From: an uncultured Bacteroidales bacterium
GTDB lineage: Bacteria; Bacteroidota; Bacteroidia; Bacteroidales; UBA932
DNA length: 64,000 nt
NCBI GenBank assembly: GCA_947168525.1
Contig: CAMVMG010000010.1
Location: 1 to 64,000, forward strand
Direction: 5' to 3'
A model generated the notes under the pieces. The model was not told the origin of the DNA. It made no database searches and saw only the letters and a program-made list of their open reading frames with translations. Both the position numbers and the translations under genes were made by a program. Shown piece by piece: positions 13,519 through 25,237 of the stretch. Numbering within the stretch: position 1 is the stretch's first letter; the number at the start of each line of letters is the position of its first letter.

Positions 13519-15357
13519 ATGTCTGAAGAAATTAAGAACGTAGCAGAAGAAACTCCCATCGTGGAGGAAACTCCTGCCCAGAAAGAAACCAAGAAGGCTG
13601 TCCTGAACGCTTCCGTGGCTCCCGAAGATTTTGACTGGGATGCTTTCGAGAACGAGGGCGTGGATTCCTCTTCCAAGGAAGACACCCTGGCCAAGTACGA
13701 GCAAACCCTCTCCAAGGTCACCGAGAACGAGGTGGTGGAGGGTGTCGTCACTGCCATCAACAAACGTGAGGTGGTGGTGAACATCGGCGCCAAGAGCGAA
13801 GGCGTCATTTCCGCTCCCGAATTCCGCTACAACCCGGACCTGAAGGTGGGTGACAAGGTGGAAGTGCTGGTAGAGAGCGCAGAAGACCGTAAGGGCCAGC
13901 TTGTGATCTCCCACAAGAAAGCCCGTCAGCTGAAATCTTGGGATATGGTCAACGCCGCCTACGAGAACAACGAGGTGGTCAAAGGTTATGTCAAGACCCG
14001 CACCAAGGGTGGCATGATCGTGGATGTGTTCGGCATCGAGGCCTTCCTTCCCGGCTCCCAGATTGACATCAAGCCCATCCGTGACTACGACGTGTTCGTA
14101 GATACCACCATGGACTTCAAGATTGTAAAGATCAACCAGGAATTCCGCAATGTGGTCGTTTCCCACAAGGCTCTCCTGGAGGCCGAGCAGGAACTCAAGC
14201 GCGCAGAGCTCATCTCCAAGCTGGAGAAGGGCCAGGTGCTCGAGGGCGTGGTGAAGAACATTACCAACTATGGCGTGTTCGTGGATCTGGGCGGCGTGGA
14301 CGGTCTCATCCACATCACCGACCTCAGCTGGGGCCGTATCTCCCATCCGGAAGAGGTGGTTGCCCTGGACCAGAAGATCAACGTCGTCGTCCTGGACTTC
14401 AACGAGCAGCAGAAGCGCATCGCCCTGGGTCTGAAGCAGCTTACCCCGCACCCGTGGGAGGCTCTTTCCGCCGACCTTAAGGTGGGTGACACCGTGAAGG
14501 GTAAAGTGGTGGCCGTGGCCGATTACGGCGCTTTCGTAGAGGTAGAGCCCGGTGTGGAAGGTCTGGTACACGTGAGCGAAATGAGCTGGAGCCCCCGTCT
14601 GCACAGCGCTCAGGAATTCCTGAAGATGGGCGACGAGGTAGAGGCCGTCATCCTCACCCTGGACCGCGAAGCCCGCAAGATGAGCCTGGGTCTGAAGCAG
14701 CTCACCGCCAATCCCTGGGAGAGCATCCGCGAAAAATACCCCGTGGGTTCCCAGCACAAGGCTACCGTACGCAATATCACCAACTTCGGCGTGTTCGCTG
14801 AGCTGGAAGACGGCGTAGAGGGCCTCATCCACATCTCCGACCTCAGCTGGAACAAAATCAAGCATCCCGCCGAGATGGTTCAGAGCGGTGACGTGATCGA
14901 CGTCGTGATCCTGGACTTCGACGAGAACAGCCACAAGCTGTCCCTGGGTCACAAGCAACTCACTCCCAACCCTTGGGACGAGCTCGAGGCCAAGTATCCG
15001 CTGGGCACCGTGGTAGACGCCACCGTATCCTCCGTGGGTGACAAGAACACCACCCTCACCCTGGCCGACGGCACCGAGGTAAGCGCCTTCAACCGCGAGC
15101 TGGTGAAGGAAGACGGCAAGACCCCTCTCGTGGGCGAAACCCTGCCCGTGAAGGTGGTGGATCTGCGCCGCAGCACCCGCACCGTGCGTGTCTCCCATGT
15201 CCGTACCTATCAGGAAGCCAAGGCCGCTCGCGAAACCGCAGAGGCCGAGGGTACCAAGAAGGCTATCAAGAAGGTGAACAGCAACGTGGAGAAGACCACC
15301 CTCGGTGACATCTCCGCCCTTGCCGCCCTGAAGGACAAGATGGAGAAGGGTGAATAA
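13519..15357 (+). CDS. rpsA: 30S ribosomal protein S1
   Basis: The 612-residue protein has an acidic N-terminal extension (~60 residues, Glu/Thr-rich) then six S1 RNA-binding repeats. Repeats 3-5 are clearest (NYGVFVDLGGVDGLIHITDLSW, DYGAFVEVEPGVEGLVHVSEMSW, NFGVFAELEDGVEGLIHISDLSW); the last is degenerate. It binds mRNA on the 30S subunit. The C-terminal tail is Lys/Glu-rich. Codon use is strongly biased, as expected for high expression. Its stop overlaps the rnz start by 8 nt. Confidence 0.96.
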   Translation: MSEEIKNVAEETPIVEETPAQKETKKAVLNASVAPEDFDWDAFENEGVDSSSKEDTLAKYEQTLSKVTENEVVEGVVTAINKREVVVNIGAKSEGVISAPEFRYNPDLKVGDKVEVLVESAEDRKGQLVISHKKARQLKSWDMVNAAYENNEVVKGYVKTRTKGGMIVDVFGIEAFLPGSQIDIKPIRDYDVFVDTTMDFKIVKINQEFRNVVVSHKALLEAEQELKRAELISKLEKGQVLEGVVKNITNYGVFVDLGGVDGLIHITDLSWGRISHPEEVVALDQKINVVVLDFNEQQKRIALGLKQLTPHPWEALSADLKVGDTVKGKVVAVADYGAFVEVEPGVEGLVHVSEMSWSPRLHSAQEFLKMGDEVEAVILTLDREARKMSLGLKQLTANPWESIREKYPVGSQHKATVRNITNFGVFAELEDGVEGLIHISDLSWNKIKHPAEMVQSGDVIDVVILDFDENSHKLSLGHKQLTPNPWDELEAKYPLGTVVDATVSSVGDKNTTLTLADGTEVSAFNRELVKEDGKTPLVGETLPVKVVDLRRSTRTVRVSHVRTYQEAKAARETAEAEGTKKAIKKVNSNVEKTTLGDISALAALKDKMEKGE

Positions 15358-16273
15358 AAACCCCAATATTTTTAAGCTCACCATGCTGGGCACGGCTTCG
15401 GCCATGCCTGTAGCGGAGCGGAATCCTAGCGCCCAGGCACTCAGCGTGCATGGGCGCTATTTCCTTATCGACTGCGGCGAGGGTGCCCAGCGCGCCATGG
15501 TGCGCTTCGGCGTGCCCCTGCAGCGGATCGACTCCGTATTCATCTCCCACGTCCACGGGGACCATGTGTATGGACTGGATGGCTTTCTGTCCACCCTGGC
15601 CATGGGCGGCCGCCTGGCGCCGCTGGATGTTTACGGGCCCCGGAACCTGGGGCCGATGCTGAAGTTCTTCCTCTCCTACAACGAGTGGATCGGCTTCGAG
15701 TTGCGGTTCCACCCGCTGGAGAAAAAGGTACCGGAAGTGATTTTGGAGACCAAGTCGCTGGAAGTGCTGGCCCTGCCGCTCAGGCACGGGGTAGATACCT
15801 ACGGCTATCTTTTCCGGGAAAAAGAACCGCCATGGAATGTGGAGAAGGACGCCATCGAAAAGTATGGCCTCAGCCTCACCGAGATTGGCACGCTGAAAAG
15901 GGGAGAGGATGTGCTCCGCCCCGACGGAAGCGTTATCGCTAATGCCGATGTGGCCTACAAGCCTTTTGTCCCCAGAAGCTATGCCTATGTCTCCGACACG
16001 GCTCCCTTCCCGGAAGAGGCAGCCTGGTTCAAGGGGGTGGATGTCCTCTATCACGAGGCCACGTTCCTCTCCGAATACGAGGCCGAGGCGCAGAAAAGGC
16101 TCCATACCACCACCCTGCAAGCGGCCCGGCTGGCACAGGAGGCCGGCGTGGGCAAGCTGGTCATCGCCCATTATTCCTCCCGGAATACCGATCCGTCGTG
16201 CTACGAGGCCGAATGCCGGAGCATTTTCCCGGAAACCTATGCGGCGCAGGATGGGGACGTTTTTGATATTTAA
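15350..16273 (+). CDS. rnz: Ribonuclease Z (tRNA 3' processing)
   Basis: The 307-residue metallo-beta-lactamase-fold nuclease trims tRNA 3' trailers. The zinc motif HxHxDH is SHVHGDHVYGLDG; further ligands lie in LRHGVDTYGY, YVSDTA and the terminal IAHYSSR. The start is taken as GTG at 15350, within the end of rpsA: the family needs the FKLTMLGTASAMP strand, and the next ATG (15383) would cut into it. This overlap implies translational coupling to rpsA. tRNA-Thr in this window lacks an encoded CCA directly after the discriminator, which suits RNase Z processing. Confidence 0.92.
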   Translation: MNKNPNIFKLTMLGTASAMPVAERNPSAQALSVHGRYFLIDCGEGAQRAMVRFGVPLQRIDSVFISHVHGDHVYGLDGFLSTLAMGGRLAPLDVYGPRNLGPMLKFFLSYNEWIGFELRFHPLEKKVPEVILETKSLEVLALPLRHGVDTYGYLFREKEPPWNVEKDAIEKYGLSLTEIGTLKRGEDVLRPDGSVIANADVAYKPFVPRSYAYVSDTAPFPEEAAWFKGVDVLYHEATFLSEYEAEAQKRLHTTTLQAARLAQEAGVGKLVIAHYSSRNTDPSCYEAECRSIFPETYAAQDGDVFDI

Positions 16274-16274
16274 T

Positions 16275-16282
16275 TATTTTTG
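16275..16282 (+). promoter_or_regulatory. -7 element (TATTTTTG) for the GH3 gene
   Basis: TATTTTTG starts 2 nt after the rnz stop and 52 nt before the GH3 ATG. Confidence 0.65.
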
Positions 16283-16326
16283 TGCATATTTACCAAATAA
16301 CCATTAACTATTACACAGCTAACCTT

Positions 16327-18600
16327 ATGAAACTGTCTTCCATCGTTTCGCTGGCCGTGGCCGGCATCTGGGCTCTGGCAGCCTGTTCTTCCCCGAAGGA
16401 GGTTTCTTATCAAGACAAAACGCTTCCCGCAGAGGTCCGCGCCCAGGATCTGCTCTCCAAGCTTACCCTTGAAGAAAAGACCAAGCTTGTCCTGTACAAT
16501 TCTCCGGCTATCGAACGCCTGGGCATCAAGCAGTATAATTGGTGGAGCGAAGCTCTGCACGGCATCGCCCGCAACGGCTCCGCCACCGTGTTCCCCCAGC
16601 CCATCGGCATGGCTTCTTCCTTCGACCGTGAAAAGATTGAGGAGGTGTTTACCGCCGCCTCGGACGAGGCCCGCGTAAAGAACCGCCTGGCCGCAGAGAG
16701 CGGTAGCGTGAAACAGTATCAGGGCCTTACCTTCTGGACCCCGAACATTAATATCTTCCGCGACCCGCGCTGGGGCCGTGGCATGGAAACCTACGGCGAA
16801 GATCCTTATCTCACCGGTGAACTGGGCATGGCCGTGGTCCGCGGCCTGCAGGGCGATCCCAATGCCGATGTGCTCAAGACCCACGCCTGTGCCAAGCACT
16901 ATGCCGTGCATTCCGGTCTGGAGAGCAACCGCCACCGTTTCGACGCCCAGGTCTCCGAGCGTGACCTGCGGGAAACCTACCTGCCCGCCTTCAAAGACCT
17001 GGTCACCAAGGCCGGCGTGAAGGAAGTGATGACCGCCTACAACCGTTTCCGCGGCGTTCCCTGCGCCGCCTCCGAGTACCTGGTGCAGGACATCCTGCGC
17101 AAGGAATGGGGCTACAAAGGCATGGTGGTCTCTGACTGCTGGGCCATTGCCGACTTCTATGAGCCGGGCCGCCACGATTACAGTTCCACCCAGGCAGAGG
17201 CCGCTGCTGCGGCCGTGAAGAACGGCCTGGATGTAGAATGCGGCAACAGCTTCTCCGCCCTCCAGGAGGCCGTGGAAAGCGGTCTGCTCAAGGAAGAGGA
17301 GCTGGACAAGACCCTCCTCCGTGTCCTTACCGAACGTTTCCGTCTGGGTGAGATGGACGGCGAGTCTCCCTGGGACAATCTGGATCCTTCCATCGTAGAA
17401 GGTCCCGCCCACCGCGCCCTTTCCCTGGACATGGCCCACGAGTCCATGGTCCTGCTGCAGAATAACGGCGTCCTGCCCCTCAAGGCCGGTCAGAAGATTG
17501 CGCTCGTAGGCCCCAACGCCGACGATGCAGAAATGCTCTGGGGTAACTACAACCCCGTTCCCAAGAACACTGTGACCTTGCTGCAGGCCATGCAGCAGCG
17601 CGTCCCCGGCCTGCCTTACCTCAAGGGCTGCGGCATCCTGGATGCACAGTACAAACCGGCTCCCAGCGGCCGCTTCGCTGCCTTTGCCGAGATGACCGAG
17701 GACCAGATAAAGGCCATCGCCGAGCAGTATGGACTGGGTGTGGAGGATATCAAGGGCTTTGTCCGTCGTGAGCAGGAAATGCAGCAGAGTTTCCTTCCCG
17801 CCCTGGACGAGGCCGCAGTGCTCAAGCAGCTGGAAGGCATCGACATCGTGGTGTTTGCCGGCGGTATCTCCCCGCGTTTCGAGGGTGAGGAAATGCCCGT
17901 TCAGCTGCCCGGATTCTCCGGCGGCGACCGTACCGACATCGAACTGCCCGACGTGCAGCGCCGTCTGCTGAAAGCTCTCCACGACGCCGGTAAGAAGGTG
18001 GTTCTTGTGAACTTCTCCGGCTGCGCCATGGGCCTGGTTCCGGAAACCGAGACCTGTGACGCCATCCTTCAGGCCTGGTATCCCGGCCAGGAAGGCGGCA
18101 CCGCCGTGGCCGATGTCCTGTTCGGCGACGTGAACCCGTCCGGCAAACTGCCCGTTACCTTCTACAAGAGCGTGGCCCAGCTGCCCGAGGTGGAAGACTA
18201 CAACATGGAAGGTCACACCTACCGTTATTTCCGCGGCGAGCCGCTCTATCCGTTCGGATTCGGCCTCAGTTATTCCAGCTTCTCCTACGGCGACGCCAAG
18301 GTGAAGGGCAAGAAACTCATCGTCCCTGTCACTAACACTTCCTCCGTAGAGGGCACTGAGATAGTTCAGCTCTATGTTCGCCGCCCGGACGACGCCGAAG
18401 GCCCTGTGAAAACCCTCCGCGGTTTCCAGCGGGTCACCATCCCCGCCGGCGCCACGGTAGAGGTCACCTTCCCGCTGGACAAGGAAACCTTCCTGTGGTG
18501 GGATGCCAAGGCACAGGACATGAAGCCCGTGAAGGGCAATTACGAGCTCCTGTACGGCGGTTCTTCCCAGGATGTGAAAACGCTTTCGTACAAGTTCTAG
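16327..18600 (+). CDS. Glycoside hydrolase family 3 lipoprotein
   Basis: The 757-residue exported lipoprotein has a signal peptide ending in a lipobox (WALAACSS, Cys after LAA). The GH3 N-terminal barrel has the substrate-contact strands NWWSEALHGIARNG and DPRWGRGMETYGEDPYL, and the nucleophile Asp in VVSDCWAI. The alpha/beta sandwich domain (LVGPNADDAEMLWGNY) and a C-terminal Fn3-like domain (GTEIVQLYVRRP) follow. The SDC-type nucleophile site and GRGMETYGEDPY resemble bacterial beta-xylosidase/beta-glucosidase GH3 proteins; exact specificity is not readable. It is a single gene with its own promoter and terminator. The start ATG at 16327 gives a proper signal peptide, unlike one at 16282. 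Confidence 0.93.
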   Translation: MKLSSIVSLAVAGIWALAACSSPKEVSYQDKTLPAEVRAQDLLSKLTLEEKTKLVLYNSPAIERLGIKQYNWWSEALHGIARNGSATVFPQPIGMASSFDREKIEEVFTAASDEARVKNRLAAESGSVKQYQGLTFWTPNINIFRDPRWGRGMETYGEDPYLTGELGMAVVRGLQGDPNADVLKTHACAKHYAVHSGLESNRHRFDAQVSERDLRETYLPAFKDLVTKAGVKEVMTAYNRFRGVPCAASEYLVQDILRKEWGYKGMVVSDCWAIADFYEPGRHDYSSTQAEAAAAAVKNGLDVECGNSFSALQEAVESGLLKEEELDKTLLRVLTERFRLGEMDGESPWDNLDPSIVEGPAHRALSLDMAHESMVLLQNNGVLPLKAGQKIALVGPNADDAEMLWGNYNPVPKNTVTLLQAMQQRVPGLPYLKGCGILDAQYKPAPSGRFAAFAEMTEDQIKAIAEQYGLGVEDIKGFVRREQEMQQSFLPALDEAAVLKQLEGIDIVVFAGGISPRFEGEEMPVQLPGFSGGDRTDIELPDVQRRLLKALHDAGKKVVLVNFSGCAMGLVPETETCDAILQAWYPGQEGGTAVADVLFGDVNPSGKLPVTFYKSVAQLPEVEDYNMEGHTYRYFRGEPLYPFGFGLSYSSFSYGDAKVKGKKLIVPVTNTSSVEGTEIVQLYVRRPDDAEGPVKTLRGFQRVTIPAGATVEVTFPLDKETFLWWDAKAQDMKPVKGNYELLYGGSSQDVKTLSYKF

Positions 18601-18620
18601 GCAACATTGTCTCCGTTTTA

Positions 18621-18656
18621 TGCGCCCCGCGGCTTGTCCGTGCGGGCGCATTTTTT
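18621..18656 (+). terminator. Rho-independent terminator after the GH3 gene
   Basis: TGCGCCC / GGGCGCA stem with a GC-rich imperfect inner part, followed by TTTTTT at 18651-18656. Confidence 0.85.
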
Positions 18657-18659
18657 GTA

Positions 18660-18667
18660 TATATTTG
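18660..18667 (+). promoter_or_regulatory. -7 element (TATATTTG) for the glucosaminidase operon
   Basis: TATATTTG 3 nt past the preceding terminator and 44 nt before the ATG at 18712. Confidence 0.7.
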
Positions 18668-18711
18668 AAAAAAACTTATTAACTTAGCATGTCAGTAGTG
18701 TCTTTTGCAAG

Positions 18712-19674
18712 ATGAAAAGATTGTTATTTTCCGTGGTCTGTCTCCTCTGCTGCGTCCTGGGACGCGCCCAGAGCGTACAGGAGCAATATATAGAGAAATA
18801 TGCCCCCATCGCCGTGGCGGAAATGCACCGGAGCGGGGTACCGGCCAGCATCACCCTGGCCCAGGGACTGCTGGAGAGCGGCTCCGGACGTTCCACCCTG
18901 GCCACCAAGGGTAACAATCACTTTGGAATCAAGTGCCACCGCAACTGGAAAGGCGCCACCATCCATGCCGACGACGACCGCCGCAACGAATGCTTCCGCT
19001 CGTACAAATCGGCCGATGAGAGCTTCCGCGACCATTCGGACTTCCTCCGCTACAGCGACCGCTACAAGTTTCTCTTCGACCTGGACCGGACCGACTACAA
19101 AGGCTGGGCATACGGGCTCAAGCAGGCCGGCTATGCCACCGACCCCACCTATGCCTCCAAGGTGATCAAGTACGTGGAAGACTACAACCTGTCCCGTTTC
19201 GACAACCTGACTCCGGAGGCCGAGGCAGAGATCCCGGCATCGCCCCTGAAGATCGAGGAGGCGGTGGCGGTGACGCCCGGCACCCCTTCGGCCGCGGGCA
19301 TCCAGGCCGACGAACTGTTCCGCTTCTCGCTCACGCGCCAGATGTATGCCAAGAACGGCGTTCCGTTCGTGTATGCTGCCCAGGGAGAAACCTACAGCTC
19401 CATCGCCAAGAGCTATCATCTGTTCCGCTCGGAGATTCTCCGCTTCAACGACCTGAAGAAGGAGCAGCCGCTCTCCCCGGGAGAGATTGTGTATATCCAG
19501 CCCAAGAAAAAGGCGGCGCCGGAGGGCCTGGACCTTTATATCGTGGACCACGACGGGGAAGTGCTGCGGGATATCTGCCAGCGCTTTGCCCTGCGGGAGA
19601 GCGCCGTGCGCAAGCTCAACGGATTCTCCGGCACGGTAAGCCTCCGGGAAGGGGACGAGATTAAACTGCGGTAG
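18712..19674 (+). CDS. Exported glucosaminidase with LysM repeats
   Basis: The 320-residue protein has a signal peptide (MKRLLFSVVCLLCCVLGRAQ), then a glucosaminidase domain (residues ~22-165) with the catalytic Glu in LAQGLLESGSGRS and the conserved NNHFGIKC. Two LysM-like modules follow, one around YAAQGETYSSIAKSYHLFRSEI and one around VDHDGEVLRDICQRFALRE. It should hydrolyse peptidoglycan glycan strands in the periplasm, with LysM binding the wall. It ends 3 nt before mltG, so two glycan-cutting enzymes share a transcript. Confidence 0.92.
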   Translation: MKRLLFSVVCLLCCVLGRAQSVQEQYIEKYAPIAVAEMHRSGVPASITLAQGLLESGSGRSTLATKGNNHFGIKCHRNWKGATIHADDDRRNECFRSYKSADESFRDHSDFLRYSDRYKFLFDLDRTDYKGWAYGLKQAGYATDPTYASKVIKYVEDYNLSRFDNLTPEAEAEIPASPLKIEEAVAVTPGTPSAAGIQADELFRFSLTRQMYAKNGVPFVYAAQGETYSSIAKSYHLFRSEILRFNDLKKEQPLSPGEIVYIQPKKKAAPEGLDLYIVDHDGEVLRDICQRFALRESAVRKLNGFSGTVSLREGDEIKLR

Positions 19675-19677
19675 CGT

Positions 19678-20715
19678 ATGGGAAAGAAGAAAGGTTTTGT
19701 CCTGGCCGCGCTGGCCGTGCTGCTGCTTGCCCTTTGCGTGGCAGGCGTGTATGCGTACCGGATGTATTACGACAGGAAGCTGCCCAATTTCAGCGGTTCG
19801 CAGGATTTGTATATCTATCCGGAAACCGACCCGGAAGGCATCGTGGAGCTATTGTCGGCCTCCGGGAAGGTGCGCAGCGAGTCCAGCCTCCGCCGGGTTT
19901 TCCAGGGCGTGACGGTACTCCGGACGGGCCATTACCGGATTGATTCCACCTGTTCCAGCATGTATGTGGCCCGGATGCTCCAGAAAGGCTGGCAGGCGCC
20001 GGTGAACCTTACGCTCTCCGGCTCTATCCGTACGCCGGATGCGCTGGTGCGGAAGATATCGGCCCAGATGCTGGCAGATTCCGTGACGGTGGCGGCTTTT
20101 GTGCATTCCGACGACTCCCTGGCCCGGTATGGGATTGACACGCGCCAGCTTTTTACGCGGGTGATTCCGGACACCTACCAGATGCTATGGACTGCGTCTG
20201 TGCGGGAAATCTTCGACCGCCTGGACCGGGAGGCCGATGCCTGGTGGACGCCGGAGCGGAAGAAGGCGGCTGAGGCCCAGGGTCTTACGCCCCAGGAGGC
20301 GGTGGTGCTGGCTTCCATCGTGGACGGGGAGACCAAGTATGTGCCGGAGCAGCCCACTGTGGCCGGTGTGTACCTGAACCGGCTCCGCACCGGCATGAAA
20401 CTCCAGGCCGACCCTACCGTGGCTTTCTGCTTCGATTACGAACCCAGCCGGATCCTGCTCTCGCACTTGGAGGTGGATTCGCCCTACAATACCTACAAGA
20501 ACTTCGGCCTGCCGCCGGGCCCCATCTCCTGTCCGCCCAAGAGCTGCCTGGAGGCGGTGCTGCACCCGGCCTCGCACAATTACCTGTACTTCTGTGCCGA
20601 TCCGTCCTTCAACGGGTCCCATCGGTTTGCAGCCTCCTATGCCGAGCATCTGCACAACGCCCGGGCGTTCCAGCGCGCTTTGAGCGAGCGTTCGCGTGGG
20701 AAGGAAAGTATATAA
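19678..20715 (+). CDS. mltG: Endolytic murein transglycosylase MltG
   Basis: The 345-residue protein has one N-terminal transmembrane helix (residues ~5-27) and a YceG/MltG domain. Conserved stretches are VVLASIVDGETKY, VAGVYLNRLRTGMKLQADPTVAF and YNTYKNFGLPPGPISCP. The catalytic Glu region reads IVDGET; E. coli has IVEKET, so the first acidic residue is Asp here while Glu-Thr is kept. MltG cleaves nascent glycan strands and sets their length. Second gene of the 18712-22869 run. Confidence 0.95.
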   Translation: MGKKKGFVLAALAVLLLALCVAGVYAYRMYYDRKLPNFSGSQDLYIYPETDPEGIVELLSASGKVRSESSLRRVFQGVTVLRTGHYRIDSTCSSMYVARMLQKGWQAPVNLTLSGSIRTPDALVRKISAQMLADSVTVAAFVHSDDSLARYGIDTRQLFTRVIPDTYQMLWTASVREIFDRLDREADAWWTPERKKAAEAQGLTPQEAVVLASIVDGETKYVPEQPTVAGVYLNRLRTGMKLQADPTVAFCFDYEPSRILLSHLEVDSPYNTYKNFGLPPGPISCPPKSCLEAVLHPASHNYLYFCADPSFNGSHRFAASYAEHLHNARAFQRALSERSRGKESI

Positions 20716-20730
20716 AACAATGATAGACAA

Positions 20731-22869
20731 ATGAATGGTAGCACGATAGATTTTCCCCAATACAGCCCGGAAGGACAGCAGCTCATCCAGCGGGCCAGGG
20801 ATGCCGCCCGGGTGGCATTGCTGGAGCAGACCCGCTACGACGGAACGCCATTTATCGGCCATCCGGATGCTGTCGCGCTTATCGTGGCGGAAGAGATTGG
20901 CCTGTCGGCCGACTGTGTAGCGGCGGTGTACCTGCATGAGGCCAGCCGCATGGGGGGCTGCGCGGTGGACGCGGCCACCTGGGGAGAGTCCATCTGCACC
21001 CTGGTGGACGGGCTCAACAAAATCTCCACCATCAAGCCCAAAGATACGCGGCTGGAGGCCGAGAACTACAAGAAACTGATTATCCAGTACTCCCGGGACC
21101 CGCGCGTGACGGTGATCAAGCTGGCCGACCGGCTGGAGGTGATGCGCAGCCTGAAGATGTTTCCCAAGACGGCGGGGGAGCGCAAGATTCTGGAAACGCT
21201 GATGCTGTATATCCCCATCGCCCATCAGCTTGGCCTGTACAACATGAAGCGGGAGATGGAGGATGTGTACCTGAATTACGCCGAGCCGGAGCAGTATCGG
21301 CTCATCACCAACAAGCTTAAGGCCGGGGAACGGGACCGGGAAAAGTTGATGGCGGAGTTCATCGAACCGCTCAAATCCAAGCTGGACGGCGCCGGCATCA
21401 AGTATAAGCTGAAGATCCGCACCAAGGCAGCCTACTCCATCTGGCAGAAGATGCAGAAGCAGAAGGTGCCGTTCGAAGGGGTCTATGACGTTTTTGCCAT
21501 CCGTTTCATCATCGACTGCGACGGGGAAGACCACAAGCTGGAGAAGGACCTCTGCTGGCGGGTGTATTCGTTCGTGACCGAGGAGTACGAGCCAGATACG
21601 CGCCGCCTGCGCGACTGGGTCACCAATCCCAAGCCAAACGGCTACGAGAGCCTGCACATTACGGTCAAAAACCGGGACGGGGCCTATGTGGAGGTGCAGA
21701 TCCGCACCCGCCGCATGGACGACATGGCCGAGAACGGCTTCGCCAGCCACTGGGCCTATAAAGGCATCCGGCGGGAGGAGTCGCTGGACAAGTGGCTGTC
21801 GTCGGTGCGCTTTGCCCTGGAGCATCCGGATTCCGGTAACCCGGAAGACCTGCCGCAGCCACCTTCAAGGGATATTTTCGTGTTCACGCCCACCGGGGAA
21901 CTGCGGATCCTGCCTGCAGGGGCCACGGTGCTGGATTTTGCCTTCGGCATCCATACCAACATCGGCTCGCACTGCATGGGGGCCAGGGTGAACGGGAAGG
22001 CGGTGAGCATCCGGGAGAAGCTCTCCACCGGCGACACGGTGGAAATCCTTACCTCCAAGAACCAGCGGCCCAACCAGGACTGGCTGGGCTGGGTGGTGAG
22101 CTCCAAGGCCCGCTCCAAGGTGAAGCAGGCGCTGCTCCAGCAGGAGCAGACCCGGGCGGCCGACGGCAAGGAGCTGCTGGACCGACGTCTGAAGAACTGG
22201 AAGTTGGAACTGCCCGACGAGATGCTCACCGAATTCCGGAAAAAGCAAGGCTATTCCTCGCTCACCAGTTTCTATGCGGCCATCGGCGGCGGTTCGCTGG
22301 ATGTGAACGTGGTGAAGGACTTCATCCTGAGCGAGGACCAGCGCCACCGGGAGGCCGTGGAGGCGGCCGAGGCCACCCAGGCGGCCAGGGAGTATCGGCA
22401 AGGCGATTCCAAGGACGATATCCTGGTGCTCAATGCCAAGGATGTGAAGGGTATCGACTACAAGATGGCCAAGTGCTGCAACCCGGTGTTCGGGGACGAC
22501 GTCTTCGGCTTTGTCACGCGGGAGGCGGGCATTAAAATCCACCGCATCACGTGTCCCAACGCCTCACGCCTGCTGAAGATGTATCCGTACCGCATCCAGA
22601 AGGTCCGCTGGGCCGATACGCCCTCCAGCGGCACGTTCCAGGTGAGCCTGCGGGTAATCACGGACCTGGAGAGCCCGGTTCTAAACAAAGTGATGGAAGT
22701 GGCCGGCTCCTTCAAGGCCTCCATCCGCAGTTTCAACGTCTCCGAAAACCAGCGCAACGGTACCTACGAGATTGCCATGAAACTCTCCGTCCCCTCCAAC
22801 CTGGAACTGGACAAGATTGCCTCCCAGCTGCGCCTGCTCAAGCATGTGATTAAGGTGACCCGGGTCTAG
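20731..22869 (+). CDS. rel: RelA/SpoT-family (p)ppGpp synthetase with degenerate hydrolase motif
   Basis: The 712-residue multidomain protein has an HD-type N-terminal region, then a synthetase (YDVFAIRFIIDC, NPKPNGYESLHITV, EVQIRTRRMDDMAENGFASHWAYK), a TGS domain (DIFVFTPTGELRILPAGATVLDFAFGIHT), a helical/zinc-finger-like part (KMAKCCNPVFGDDVFGF) and a C-terminal ACT domain. The HD-ED core that hydrolases need (usually HDxxED) is replaced by LHEASRMGG, so hydrolase activity is probably lost. It is therefore best read as a RelA-like synthetase; a separate hydrolase would be needed elsewhere. It converges with uvrB, 11 nt apart. Confidence 0.93.
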   Translation: MNGSTIDFPQYSPEGQQLIQRARDAARVALLEQTRYDGTPFIGHPDAVALIVAEEIGLSADCVAAVYLHEASRMGGCAVDAATWGESICTLVDGLNKISTIKPKDTRLEAENYKKLIIQYSRDPRVTVIKLADRLEVMRSLKMFPKTAGERKILETLMLYIPIAHQLGLYNMKREMEDVYLNYAEPEQYRLITNKLKAGERDREKLMAEFIEPLKSKLDGAGIKYKLKIRTKAAYSIWQKMQKQKVPFEGVYDVFAIRFIIDCDGEDHKLEKDLCWRVYSFVTEEYEPDTRRLRDWVTNPKPNGYESLHITVKNRDGAYVEVQIRTRRMDDMAENGFASHWAYKGIRREESLDKWLSSVRFALEHPDSGNPEDLPQPPSRDIFVFTPTGELRILPAGATVLDFAFGIHTNIGSHCMGARVNGKAVSIREKLSTGDTVEILTSKNQRPNQDWLGWVVSSKARSKVKQALLQQEQTRAADGKELLDRRLKNWKLELPDEMLTEFRKKQGYSSLTSFYAAIGGGSLDVNVVKDFILSEDQRHREAVEAAEATQAAREYRQGDSKDDILVLNAKDVKGIDYKMAKCCNPVFGDDVFGFVTREAGIKIHRITCPNASRLLKMYPYRIQKVRWADTPSSGTFQVSLRVITDLESPVLNKVMEVAGSFKASIRSFNVSENQRNGTYEIAMKLSVPSNLELDKIASQLRLLKHVIKVTRV

Positions 22870-22880
22870 CAGGATACTTT

Positions 22881-25076
<2,196 letters not shown>

Positions 25077-25095
25077 GGTTTTTCCATTTGGTTTA

Positions 25096-25103
25096 CAAAG
25101 ATA
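25096..25103 (-). promoter_or_regulatory. -7 element (TATCTTTG) for uvrB
   Basis: TATCTTTG on the minus strand, 19 nt before the GTG start; its position rules out the longer upstream reading frame. Confidence 0.75.
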
Positions 25104-25140
25104 CGCTTCTTTCAAAAATTTTAAAAATTTGTTGAAAAGT

Positions 25141-25171
25141 TTGTTAACTCGGGAAATTATGCTTAAATTTG
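25141..25171 (+). promoter_or_regulatory. Promoter of the OmpA-like gene (TTG-N20-TAAATTTG)
   Basis: TTG at 25141-25143 and TAAATTTG at 25164-25171 with 20-nt spacing. The leader of about 60 nt contains a short CTCCATATTGGAG hairpin. Confidence 0.85.
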
Positions 25172-25237
25172 CAACTGATTAGGCTCCATATTGGAGCGCG
25201 CAATGAGTTTTTAGACAAACTTTAAAATCTAATACTT

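Noticed and set aside
13504..15405. 633-residue open frame antisense to rpsA
   Set aside because: It is a shadow frame caused by the biased GC-rich codons of rpsA; no start signal, no family motifs, low-complexity His/Leu/Val content. The same reasoning removes the long antisense frames over the two GH3 genes (16270-18651, 31614-33806), htpG (44311-46377) and the antiporter (57705-59831).
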